Positions 41,896 through 49,877 of a stretch of DNA of 64,000 nt are shown here, one piece after another. How positions within the stretch are numbered: position 1 is the first letter of the stretch; each line of letters begins with the position of its first letter. The DNA comes from Chryseobacterium gleum (GTDB lineage: Bacteria > Bacteroidota > Bacteroidia > Flavobacteriales > Weeksellaceae), in the NCBI RefSeq assembly GCF_900636535.1, contig NZ_LR134289.1:124001-188000 (forward strand), given 5' to 3'. A program made the position numbers and the translations under genes. Under the pieces are notes generated by a model. That model saw only the letters and a list, made by a program, of their open reading frames with translations. It did not search any database and was not told the DNA's origin.

Positions 41896-42459
41896 ATGCT
41901 GCACCAGCTTAGGACCCATATTGAAAAAATAATTCCTCTTAATGATGATGAATTTGAATTCATATCATCCTGCTTTACCTATAAAAAATATAAAAAACAT
42001 CAGTTTTTAGTGCAGGAAGGAGAAGCGGTTCCTTACAACTATTTTGTATTGAAAGGTCTGTTAAAACTGGTTTACACCGATGAAACCGGAAAAGAACATA
42101 TTGTAGGGTTTGCCATGGAAGACTGGTGGGAAACAGATTTTCCGGCTTACTATCAGCAAACCTTGGCAACAATGTCTCTGGAATGTCTGGAAGATACAGA
42201 AGTACTTTGTATTAAACTGGAAGATTACAGAAAACTTTGCGGGCAACTCCCAAAGCTGGAACATTTTTTCCTTGAAAAGGCCTATATGGGTTTTATCACT
42301 GCTCAGCAGCGTACCATTTCCATGATGACAACAGGAATTAAAGAACGCTATGAGCAACTTTTAAAGAAATATCCTTCCCTTGTACAACGTGTTCCGAAGT
42401 CTCTTTTGGCTGCCTACTTAGGGGTTTCCAGAGAAACTCTGAGCCGTCTGCCTTTATAA
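41896..42459 (+). CDS. Crp/Fnr-family regulator
   Basis: This 187-residue regulator has a cyclic-nucleotide-binding-like domain (QFLVQEGEAVPYNYFVLKGLLKLVYTD, EHIVGFAMEDWWETDF) and a C-terminal winged helix ending PKSLLAAYLGVSRETLSRLPL. The recognition helix SRETLSR is complete, but the protein stops 3 residues later, a few residues shorter than relatives I know of. It lies 100 bp upstream of the RidA gene. A 16-bp palindrome sits between them in the right place for a Crp/Fnr activator. The typical HCP-like signal (nitric oxide, haem, redox) is not specified by sequence. Confidence 0.87.
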   Translation: MLHQLRTHIEKIIPLNDDEFEFISSCFTYKKYKKHQFLVQEGEAVPYNYFVLKGLLKLVYTDETGKEHIVGFAMEDWWETDFPAYYQQTLATMSLECLEDTEVLCIKLEDYRKLCGQLPKLEHFFLEKAYMGFITAQQRTISMMTTGIKERYEQLLKKYPSLVQRVPKSLLAAYLGVSRETLSRLPL

Positions 42460-42485
42460 CATTGTGATTGAACTCACACTATAAT

Positions 42486-42531
42486 CGTGATCCGGATCAC
42501 GGAGATCTGCTGTATTTGTTCTGCAATTTTG
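42486..42531 (+). promoter_or_regulatory. Crp/Fnr-type operator and promoter of the ridA-like gene
   Basis: CGTGATCCGGATCACG (42486-42501) is a perfect palindrome with the GTGAT/ATCAC arms of Crp/Fnr sites. A -7 candidate CAATTTTG lies at 42524-42531. The palindrome centre would be near -44, close to the -41.5 of class II activation. Confidence 0.6.
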
Positions 42532-42559
42532 TATCGTAACAAATAACAAATTAAAGACA

Positions 42560-42949
42560 ATGGAAAAAAGAACAGTTAATCCATGGAAATGGCAGGATGA
42601 AAGAAGTTACTCCCAGGCGGTGGAGGTGAAAAATGTTGAAAGTACCTTATACTGCTCAGGACAGGCAGCTATTGATCCTGATGGAACGTCCAGTGATAAG
42701 GACATGAAATCACAGCTGGAACAGGCTATTGCCAACCTGGAAGAAGTGATTACTACAGCAGGGTATGAATGCAGCGGTATTGTAAGATTAAATATTTATA
42801 CTACTTCTACGGAAGAACTCTGGCCTCATTTTCCTATTCTTCAGGAATGGATTGGCAGACATAAAATTCAGCAAGCCGTAACAATGCTTGAAGTGAAAGG
42901 TTTGTTTGAAACTTTAAAAGTGGAATTGGAAGCAACCGTGGTCAAATAG
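42560..42949 (+). CDS. RidA-family protein
   Basis: This 129-residue protein belongs to the RidA/YjgF/Rid superfamily, which hydrolyses reactive enamines and imines. Typical segments are YSQAVEVKNVESTLYCSGQAAIDPDG, QLEQAIANLEEVITTAGYECSGIVRLNIYTT and the C-terminal EVKGLFETLKVELEATVV. The position of the archetypal Arg (here VRLNIYTT) is occupied as in active members. It stands alone under the Crp/Fnr-type palindrome and is followed by a terminator, suggesting control by the neighbouring regulator. It may remove toxic intermediates under stress. Confidence 0.88.
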   Translation: MEKRTVNPWKWQDERSYSQAVEVKNVESTLYCSGQAAIDPDGTSSDKDMKSQLEQAIANLEEVITTAGYECSGIVRLNIYTTSTEELWPHFPILQEWIGRHKIQQAVTMLEVKGLFETLKVELEATVVK

Positions 42950-42969
42950 ATTATCATTTAAAATTAAAA

Positions 42970-43000
42970 GAAACCTTCTTATATATTAAGAAGGTTTTTT
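42970..43000 (+). terminator. Intrinsic terminator after ridA-like gene
   Basis: AAACCTTCTTA and TAAGAAGGTTT pair around ATAT with a following T-run. Confidence 0.8.
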
Positions 43001-43219
43001 GTATTGTTCAAAATTATTATCTGAAAGATTGATAAATCTGATTTTTCAAAAAGTACAGGGTTTATATAAGAATAACAATCTTATGAATATAAATAAAAGT
43101 TTCTAAATAACTATGCTTATTATATAATCTGTGAATGGAATGCTGAAATTGAAATTGAGTTTATTGAAAAATTAACAATTATTTTTTATAAGCCTAGTTC
43201 TCTTTTGTGTGAAATTTAT

Positions 43220-43329
43220 TATATTTGTTTTAATATAAAGTGATTATTTAGGTTTAATTTTTAATTTTATCACAATAATTTTAGCTTTTTGTTTTAAAAA
43301 TCACTTTAATATTGATCAAAAATCACTTA
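43220..43329 (+). promoter_or_regulatory. Promoter and AAGTGATT-type repeats before the 43332 gene
   Basis: TATATTTG (43220-43227) is an exact -7 box. Behind it, TAAAGTGATT (43236-43245) is repeated in inverted form as AATCACTTTA (43299-43308), and AATCACTTA occurs again next to the ATG. The arms could form a hairpin in the leader. The rest of the 382-bp gap from 42950 is AT-rich with nothing else visible. Confidence 0.35.
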
Positions 43330-43331
43330 TT

Positions 43332-44144
43332 ATGAAACGTAAACTTATCTATTCTTTATTTCTTCTAACAGGAAATTGTATTTTTATAAGTGCGCAGGTA
43401 GGTATTCAGACTTCCAATCCACAGGGCGTTTTCAATATTGATGCGGCCAAAGATAATCCTGCTACAGGAACACCTTCAGCGGCACAACAGGCCAATGATG
43501 TAGCTGTTACAGCCGCTGGAAACATGGGAATCGGGACTACGGTTCCAACGAATAAGCTTCATATCAATGGAACCGATCCGTTGCGAGTACAGGGGCTTTC
43601 TGCAGGAAATACCACTACAGATCCTCTGTTGGTAGTGGATGCGACTGGTGTTGTTAAAAGTATCGGTACATTAGGCGCTTTATCTATTCCAAATCCTGCA
43701 GTTTTCAGACTGGAAACTGCACAGACCAATTTCTTGCAGGCACAAGGTGCAGGCGGATCACAGGTGGTCCCTATGTCTGTTGTTAAAAATACCATTCCCG
43801 GTATGAGCTATAATGCAGGAACAAGTACTATTACATTTCCTGCAGGAACTTATCAGATGACTTTTGTGTATGAAGCAACTCATAATGCAACAGGATGTAC
43901 TATCAGCTCATATTTTATAGATTTCCCTCTTAACACAGGTTCTACTCGAATTCACAGTACAGCTTCACACTCAGAAGGAGCCCTTTCTAATCACGGAGGT
44001 ACCATAACCTATGCTACCACTGTTCCAGCCAACAGAACATGGACGATAACTCTTGGAAGAGGCCAATCCGGTAACTGTGGAGGAGCAGGAATGAGCCTGG
44101 CTGCAACCTCAACCCAATTACTTGTTTTCCGTATCGGAGATTAA
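43332..44144 (+). CDS. Secreted surface protein with C-terminal jelly-roll-like domain
   Basis: This 270-residue exported protein has a signal peptide (KLIYSLFLLTGNCIFISAQ) and the N-terminal VGIQTSNPQGVFNIDAAK motif shared by Bacteroidota surface proteins that carry fibre-like repeats. The central part repeats Gly, Asn and Thr. The C-terminal 120 residues (PGMSYNAGTSTITFPAGTYQMTFVYEATHNA and the final STQLLVFRIGD) look like a C1q/TNF-like beta sandwich. Repeated short motifs lie in its leader. The role, possibly adhesion or a phage-like fibre, is not shown. Confidence 0.7.
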   Translation: MKRKLIYSLFLLTGNCIFISAQVGIQTSNPQGVFNIDAAKDNPATGTPSAAQQANDVAVTAAGNMGIGTTVPTNKLHINGTDPLRVQGLSAGNTTTDPLLVVDATGVVKSIGTLGALSIPNPAVFRLETAQTNFLQAQGAGGSQVVPMSVVKNTIPGMSYNAGTSTITFPAGTYQMTFVYEATHNATGCTISSYFIDFPLNTGSTRIHSTASHSEGALSNHGGTITYATTVPANRTWTITLGRGQSGNCGGAGMSLAATSTQLLVFRIGD

Positions 44145-44208
44145 TTCCTTTAAAGTTCCCATATCAGGCATTATTCTTTTAGCAAAAATTCTAATAACAC
44201 AAATACTG

Positions 44209-44232
44209 AAACACCGGCTTACGCTGGTGTTT
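44209..44232 (+). terminator. Probable terminator
   Basis: AAACACCGGC and GCTGGTGTTT pair around TTAC (one G-T), downstream of the surface-protein gene. The T-run is short. Confidence 0.6.
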
Positions 44233-44326
44233 ACTGTTGTATAAAATAGAGCCTGCTGTGCATTAAATGATCATTAAAAATAAAGATTGCTTATATTTAT
44301 ACAGATAATCAATACTCATTACAAAG

Positions 44327-45115
44327 ATGAATATTCAACTTTTTTCAAAAAACGCTTTAGTGGGAGGAGCCACTCAGGGAATAGGAGCAGGAATCGCCAT
44401 AGAACTGGCAAAATGCGGGGCCAATGTTACCGTTATGGCTCGCAATGAAGCTAAACTTAAAGATTTTGTTTCATCCCTTCCGGTTATTAATGCCGGTCAG
44501 AAACATGCATATCTTGTTGCTGACTTTTCAGATTTTGAAAGCTATAAGAAAATAATTGGAGGATATTTTAATGAACATCCGGTAGATATCCTTGTTAATA
44601 ATACAAATGGTCCGGAACCCGGCCTTGCAGTTGATAAAAACACAGATGATTATCAGAAAGCATTTGATCTTCTTTTTAAAACGGTTTGTGAAACAACATT
44701 ACTGGCTTTGCCTCACATGATCCAACAGAAAAACGGGCGTATCATTAATGTTTCATCCCTTTCAGTAAAAGAACCGATTGGAAATCTCGCATTATCCAAT
44801 TCAATTCGTTCCGCTGTAATCGCCTGGGCTAAAACCCTTTCCAATGAAATTGCACAACATAATATTACAGTAAATAATGTGTTGACGGGATATTTTGATA
44901 CTGAAAGAATTCAGAAACTTGTTGCCCATGAATCCCAGCAAACCGGCAATTCTGAAGAAGAAATAAAAAAGGCAAGGGAAAATAAAATTCCGATGAAAAG
45001 ATTCGGGCAGCCTGAAGAATACGGACATCTTGTGGCTTTCCTTGCTTCAGAATATTCAAATTATCTTACCGGAACAAGCATTCCTTTGGATGGAGGATTG
45101 AATAATACCTATTAA
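44327..45115 (+). CDS. SDR-family protein with altered active site
   Basis: This 262-residue short-chain dehydrogenase/reductase has the cofactor motif VGGATQGIGAGIAIEL and LVNNTNGPEPG for the NNAG region. The catalytic Tyr-x-x-x-Lys pair is not there: the matching place reads LSNSIRSAV, with Ser157 and Arg161. The Ser in INVSSLSV is kept. Its C-terminus has the MKRFGQPEEYGHLVAFLASE motif and LTGTSIPLDGGLN. This is a known divergent SDR branch whose chemistry is uncertain. It may be a non-oxidoreductase or use another residue. The gene is monocistronic. Confidence 0.85.
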   Translation: MNIQLFSKNALVGGATQGIGAGIAIELAKCGANVTVMARNEAKLKDFVSSLPVINAGQKHAYLVADFSDFESYKKIIGGYFNEHPVDILVNNTNGPEPGLAVDKNTDDYQKAFDLLFKTVCETTLLALPHMIQQKNGRIINVSSLSVKEPIGNLALSNSIRSAVIAWAKTLSNEIAQHNITVNNVLTGYFDTERIQKLVAHESQQTGNSEEEIKKARENKIPMKRFGQPEEYGHLVAFLASEYSNYLTGTSIPLDGGLNNTY

Positions 45116-45143
45116 AACCGCTATTAAGAAACCAATAAATTTC

Positions 45144-45320
45144 TTAACCACAAAAGACACAAAGTTTTTTGAGTCTGTTTCTAAGCTTTCTATTTTGAAC
45201 ATTAAAGTACACCTAAGTTGTTTGAAATCGTTGATTTACTTCTTCTTATATGAACTTTTTACAGCATTGTTTTTAAACTTAATTAACTACTCCAGGACTT
45301 TGTGACTTTTTGTGGTTTAA
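45144..45320. repeat. 177-bp element with terminal inverted repeats
   Basis: TTAACCACAAAAGACACAAAG (from 45144) faces CTTTGTGACTTTTTGTGGTT (ending 45320), an inverted match of about 20 bp with small gaps. It resembles the 6262-6430 element in structure, being a short AT-rich spacer without ORFs, but has a different sequence. Confidence 0.6.
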
Positions 45321-45388
45321 AAAAATAAATAAGGTCAGTGTAATAAACCATCCTCTTCAGCTGTCATATCAATATTGGAAAATATGAT

Positions 45389-48300
45389 ATGAAAAACTGG
45401 TCTTTTAAAAAATGGAACACCGTACTGGGATGGTTCCTTTTCGCTGTTGCGCTTATTACTTACCTTTCAACCATTGAACATTCTCTCAGCTTCTGGGATT
45501 GTGGAGAATACATCTCTTCAGCGGTGAAACTGGAGGTAACCCATGCTCCGGGAGCTGCTTTATTTCAGATTGTGGGAGCCGTGGCGAGTATTTTTGTAAT
45601 GGGGAATACCGAGAATTATTCTATTGTGATCAATGCGATGTCGGCTTTATTCAGTGCTTTTACCATTCTGTTTCTGTTCTGGACGATCACTCATTTTTTA
45701 AGACGCCTTTTACATAAAGATTTTGAAGATATTACAAAACATCAGGAAATCTCTATCCTTTTTGCCGGGGTTGTCGGGGCCTTATGTTTTACTTTTTCAG
45801 ATACCTTCTGGTTTTCAGCAGTAGAAGGTGAGGTGTATGCAATGGCTTCTCTGTTTATTGCATTGTTAGTTTGGCTGATCACGAAATGGGAGAATGAATC
45901 TGAAGCTGCTGACAGCGAAAGATGGATTATTCTTATTTTTTTCATCATAGGACTTTCTGTGGGAGTACATATGATGTGTATGCTGGCTATTCCGGCTATA
46001 TGCCTGGTATATTATGCAAGAAATTATACCTTTTCCTGGAAAAGTTTTATCATAGCCAATCTGGTTACCCTGGGAATTCTTGCCTTCGTGTTCAAGATTA
46101 TTTTCCCTTTGATTATGACCTTGTTTGGACAGCTTGAAATTTTCTTTGTGAATGGTTTAGGACTTCCTTTCCATTCAGGGACAATTGCAGCGTTTGTTCT
46201 TATGACAGTTATAAGTTATCTGCTGATTAAATATGCGAGAAAAACAAAAAGAAAGCTCTACCAGACCGCCATTTTGTCTCTGGTTTATATGATTATCGGA
46301 TTTTCATGCTGGTTGGTGATTCCCATCAGGGCCAATGCCAACCCTCCAATGAACCTTAATGATCCGGACACAGCCATCGGAATGAGAGATTATTATAACA
46401 GGGTGCAATATGGAGACTGGCCTACCATCTACGGACAGAATTACACTGCATTTCTTGACAAAAACGGACTGGAAAAAGACGAAGACGGAAGCTACAAAAG
46501 AGAGATCACCGGAGACATTTATGAAAAAGATGAAAAAACCGGAACCTACAGAAAAACGGGGGAAAGATTCAACTATGTTTTTAATAAATCTCACATAAGC
46601 TTTATGCCAAGGATGTTCAATGAAGATAAAGAAGTGATGGCCAATTATATCTCTTTGTACGGAGCTCCTGATTTTACTTTCAATTATGATAACGAAGAAG
46701 TGGCAGACAATCCGGAAGCTCATCGTATTTTTGATGAACTGAGAGCAAAATATGAAGGAGATTCTATCACGGCAGAAGACTACCTGAAAGTAAAACCATA
46801 TGATCTGATTAAGGTAAAGCGCCCTTCATTTGCACAGAATATGGATTATTTCATCTCGTTCCAGAACGGATATTATTTTGTCAGATATCTGATGTGGAAT
46901 TTTGTTGGAAGACAGAACGATCTCCAGGGCCATATGGAAAGCACCAATGGAAACTGGATTTCAGGATTTTCTTTTATTGATAATGCTTTACTCGGCGATC
47001 AGGATCATATGCCTGCCCGGTTTAAGAACGAAAGTACTGTAAAATTTTTCTTTTTACCATTGATTCTGGGATTGATTGGTTTCTTTTTCCAGCTGAACAG
47101 AGATTTCGGAAGATTTTATGCCATTCTTTCGCTGTTTATCCTGACCAGCGTGGGAATTGTCTTCTATACCGGAGTAAAACCGTTTGAAGTAAGGGAAAGA
47201 GATTACGCCATGGTAGGTTCTTTCTATGCTTTTGCTATCTGGATTGGTCTGGGTGCCGGAGCAATCCTTTGGCTGATTCAGTCTAAGATAAAATCGAATG
47301 CTGCCAATATTGTTTTGGGAGTCGTGTTGCTTGGAATTCCTTTTATGATGGGATTCCAGAATTATACTTCGCATGACAGAAGCAAAAAAACAGCAGCCCG
47401 GGATTATGCCTATTCATTGTTACGTTCACTGCCTAAAGATGATATCATTTTTATTTATGGAGATAATGATACCTTTCCGGTGTGGGCTATTCAGGAAACA
47501 GAAAGATTCAGGGACGATGTGAAGACAGTCAATTTCACCCTTTTAGCCACTCCATGGAATATTGATCAGGTGAAAAGAAGAACCTACAATGCTATGGGAA
47601 TTCCGGGTGAACTGACACATGAGGAATATAGAGACGGAGTGAATGATCAGGTGTATCTGATGAAAAAAGAAGACTGGGAAGGACTTTTCCAGATGCTGAA
47701 AGAGCAGGGAGCACCGGAAACCGCTTTCCAGGACTTCAGGAAATACCTGACACAGGATTCTCTGACGTTGAAAGATGCCATTAAATTCCTGAAACTAAAA
47801 TCATCTGGAAAAGACGAACTTCTGAAAATGTATTTTGGTGAAAAGCAATATGAAAAATATAATATTCTTCCGGTGAGTAAATTTATTCTGCCTGTGAACA
47901 AGGAAAATGCTGTAAAGGCAGGCATTATTAATCAAGCTGATATTCCGGATGTAGCAGATCAGATTACGATTAATTATGAAGCAAATACCCTTTACAAAAG
48001 TAACCTGATGATGCTGGATATGCTCGCGAATTTTGAATGGAAGCGCCCGATAAACTTTTCATCAGGCGGAATGTATGAAAGTGAAAATATTTTTTATCTC
48101 GATGAATATCTGCAGTTTGACGGTTTCAGCTACAGACTGGTGCCTATCCGTACTCCTCAGGGATCCGGTGGAGATAGAGGAAGGGTAGATGCCAATTCTC
48201 TTTATCAGGTGGTCAAAAATTTCAGATGGGGAAATTTTAAAGATCTGAGTAATTATTATGATGAAACAGCAATGTCAAATATTCTGGGCTACAGAGTGTC

Positions 48301-48874
48301 GGTGAGCAGAGCAGTATCAGCACTTATGGTAAGCGGACAGAAAGCTAAGGCGTTGGAATTACTGGATCTTGCGGCAAAAGAAATTCCTGTGGAGAAATAC
48401 AATGACCCACGTTCATTGAGCGCCATTGTTACCGGATATATTATTGCAGGACAGGAACAGAAAGGACTTCAGCTGGCCGAAATGCTTAAGAAAGGGATAT
48501 TTGAAGAATATGAATACTATCAAAGTCTCTCACCATCATTTAAAGCGATGGCAAAAAGACAGATGAGGTCAAAACCGATGGAATATGCACTTGTTGTCTC
48601 AGCAGTTACTGACGCTTATAAAAGCTTGGGACAAAATGAAAAAGCACATGCATACCTTTTAAAATCGATGGAGCCCATCGACAAAAAATTCAATGTTTTT
48701 ATAAAGGGACTTCAGCAGATGGGGAAAGAAAAAGCAGTGAAGGAATCCGAAAATGTCCGTCAGATCGCTCCTTTTTATCAGTATTTATTCAATGTTATGG
48801 AACCTTTTGATTCCGCTTATTCCGGAAAAAAAGAAATTGAGATTACCGATGCGATAATGAAAGTGACTCAGTAA
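45389..48874 (+). CDS. Large DUF2723 membrane protein
   Basis: This 1161-residue protein belongs to the DUF2723 family, related to protein O-mannosyltransferases and TMEM260. The first 340 residues hold about nine membrane helices, with SFWDCGEYISSAVKLEVTHAPG near residue 33 as the family motif. Residues about 560-670 hold more helices (FFFLPLILGLIGFFFQL, AILSLFILTSVGIVFYTGVK, YAFAIWIGLGAGAILWLI). The last 480 residues are soluble, and the DNDTFPVWAIQETER and SLYQVVKNFRWGNFKDL segments are usual for the family. A polyisoprenol-linked sugar donor is the best guess. It stands alone and ends at a terminator. Confidence 0.88.
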   Translation: MKNWSFKKWNTVLGWFLFAVALITYLSTIEHSLSFWDCGEYISSAVKLEVTHAPGAALFQIVGAVASIFVMGNTENYSIVINAMSALFSAFTILFLFWTITHFLRRLLHKDFEDITKHQEISILFAGVVGALCFTFSDTFWFSAVEGEVYAMASLFIALLVWLITKWENESEAADSERWIILIFFIIGLSVGVHMMCMLAIPAICLVYYARNYTFSWKSFIIANLVTLGILAFVFKIIFPLIMTLFGQLEIFFVNGLGLPFHSGTIAAFVLMTVISYLLIKYARKTKRKLYQTAILSLVYMIIGFSCWLVIPIRANANPPMNLNDPDTAIGMRDYYNRVQYGDWPTIYGQNYTAFLDKNGLEKDEDGSYKREITGDIYEKDEKTGTYRKTGERFNYVFNKSHISFMPRMFNEDKEVMANYISLYGAPDFTFNYDNEEVADNPEAHRIFDELRAKYEGDSITAEDYLKVKPYDLIKVKRPSFAQNMDYFISFQNGYYFVRYLMWNFVGRQNDLQGHMESTNGNWISGFSFIDNALLGDQDHMPARFKNESTVKFFFLPLILGLIGFFFQLNRDFGRFYAILSLFILTSVGIVFYTGVKPFEVRERDYAMVGSFYAFAIWIGLGAGAILWLIQSKIKSNAANIVLGVVLLGIPFMMGFQNYTSHDRSKKTAARDYAYSLLRSLPKDDIIFIYGDNDTFPVWAIQETERFRDDVKTVNFTLLATPWNIDQVKRRTYNAMGIPGELTHEEYRDGVNDQVYLMKKEDWEGLFQMLKEQGAPETAFQDFRKYLTQDSLTLKDAIKFLKLKSSGKDELLKMYFGEKQYEKYNILPVSKFILPVNKENAVKAGIINQADIPDVADQITINYEANTLYKSNLMMLDMLANFEWKRPINFSSGGMYESENIFYLDEYLQFDGFSYRLVPIRTPQGSGGDRGRVDANSLYQVVKNFRWGNFKDLSNYYDETAMSNILGYRVSVSRAVSALMVSGQKAKALELLDLAAKEIPVEKYNDPRSLSAIVTGYIIAGQEQKGLQLAEMLKKGIFEEYEYYQSLSPSFKAMAKRQMRSKPMEYALVVSAVTDAYKSLGQNEKAHAYLLKSMEPIDKKFNVFIKGLQQMGKEKAVKESENVRQIAPFYQYLFNVMEPFDSAYSGKKEIEITDAIMKVTQ

Positions 48875-48882
48875 TGATAGAG

Positions 48883-48916
48883 AAAAGCCTTTAAACAAAC
48901 AGTTTAAAGGCTTTTT
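48883..48916. terminator. Bidirectional terminator
   Basis: AAAAGCCTTTAAAC and GTTTAAAGGCTTTT pair perfectly over 14 bp around AAACA. Confidence 0.88.
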
Positions 48917-48934
48917 ATTTCATTCAGAATCAGT

Positions 48935-49747
48935 TTAATCTGTAAGGTTCTGAATGGCTTTATTGCTCTTCCTTAAATCCGAAGGTCTGGATTGGGTGAA
49001 TTCATGAAAAGTATCGCTGAAAGCGCTGATAGAGCTGTAACCGACATCATCTGCTATTTCATTGATGGGCTTGTCCGTATTTAAAAGGAGTTCAATAGCC
49101 TTGACAATTCTTAAGGTTTTCAGGTACTGCAGGAAAGAAATATCCATATCCGCTTTGAACAGCCGGGACAAAGAACGTTCACTTAAGCCGAACTTGCTGC
49201 TTACATGGGCCAGAGTAAGCCTTTCCCCGATATTCCATTCCAGATAAGATACAATTTTCATCATCTGTTTATGGTGAGTAGCCGGGAGAATAATAGGTAA
49301 TGGCTGCTGATGGGTTTTGGGAAGAATTTTTTTTAATGCCACCAGAAATTCAAAGTTTTCATCTTTTGCAGTAACATGTTTTTCATCCCATATTTCAGTA
49401 TATTTTATCATCTGGATCAGCAGTTCAGAAGCCGGATAAATTCCCAGTCTGCTGTAAAAAGGATCTGAAATGTCATCATGAGCATAAAAATAAAGAGAAC
49501 GCAAAACCGTTGCAGTGTGCCCGATTTCCAAAATATGTTCCATTCCTTGCGGAATCCAGAAGAAATGCCTGGCCGGTACCACATAGGTTTTGTTATCAAT
49601 GGTAATGTAAGCGATACCACCTTCCACATAACTCAGCTGTCCTTTGGTGTGCTTATGAAAAGGAATCAGCTTTTCCGATTTTTCATGCATGACAAATACA
49701 CTTTTATCGTCTTTATCAATATCCGGAAGCGCAGCAATTAATCCCAT
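48935..49747 (-). CDS. AraC-family regulator of the efflux operon
   Basis: This 270-residue regulator has a cupin-like N-terminal sensor (FHKHTKGQLSYVEGGIAYITIDNKTYVVPARHFFWIP) and a C-terminal AraC domain from about residue 165: LTLAHVSSKFGLSERSLSRLFK, then INEIADDVGYSSISAFSDTFHEF. It is divergent from the TolC-HlyD-MFS efflux genes, with 130 bp between starts, so it is the obvious candidate regulator. The cupin-like fold suggests a small-molecule inducer. Confidence 0.88.
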   Translation of the reverse strand: MGLIAALPDIDKDDKSVFVMHEKSEKLIPFHKHTKGQLSYVEGGIAYITIDNKTYVVPARHFFWIPQGMEHILEIGHTATVLRSLYFYAHDDISDPFYSRLGIYPASELLIQMIKYTEIWDEKHVTAKDENFEFLVALKKILPKTHQQPLPIILPATHHKQMMKIVSYLEWNIGERLTLAHVSSKFGLSERSLSRLFKADMDISFLQYLKTLRIVKAIELLLNTDKPINEIADDVGYSSISAFSDTFHEFTQSRPSDLRKSNKAIQNLTD

Positions 49748-49845
49748 AAAAAATTAAATTATCAATGAAAACGCAAATATAATCATTTGGCTGGAATCAT
49801 GTAAAAGTTGACTATTTTAGATAAAAATAATATCCGGATTGCCAA

Positions 49846-49853
49846 TAAATTTG
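49846..49853 (+). promoter_or_regulatory. Predicted -7 box of the efflux operon
   Basis: TAAATTTG matches TAnnTTTG exactly, 24 bp upstream of the TolC ATG at 49878. No TTTG lies 19 bp upstream, as in promoters that rely on an activator. Confidence 0.45.
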
Positions 49854-49877
49854 CAGTGCAATAATTCAAAAATTCAA

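Noticed and set aside
46304..46723. Minus-strand ORF of 139 residues in the DUF2723 gene
   Set aside because: It is antisense to a well-supported gene and shows no family motif.
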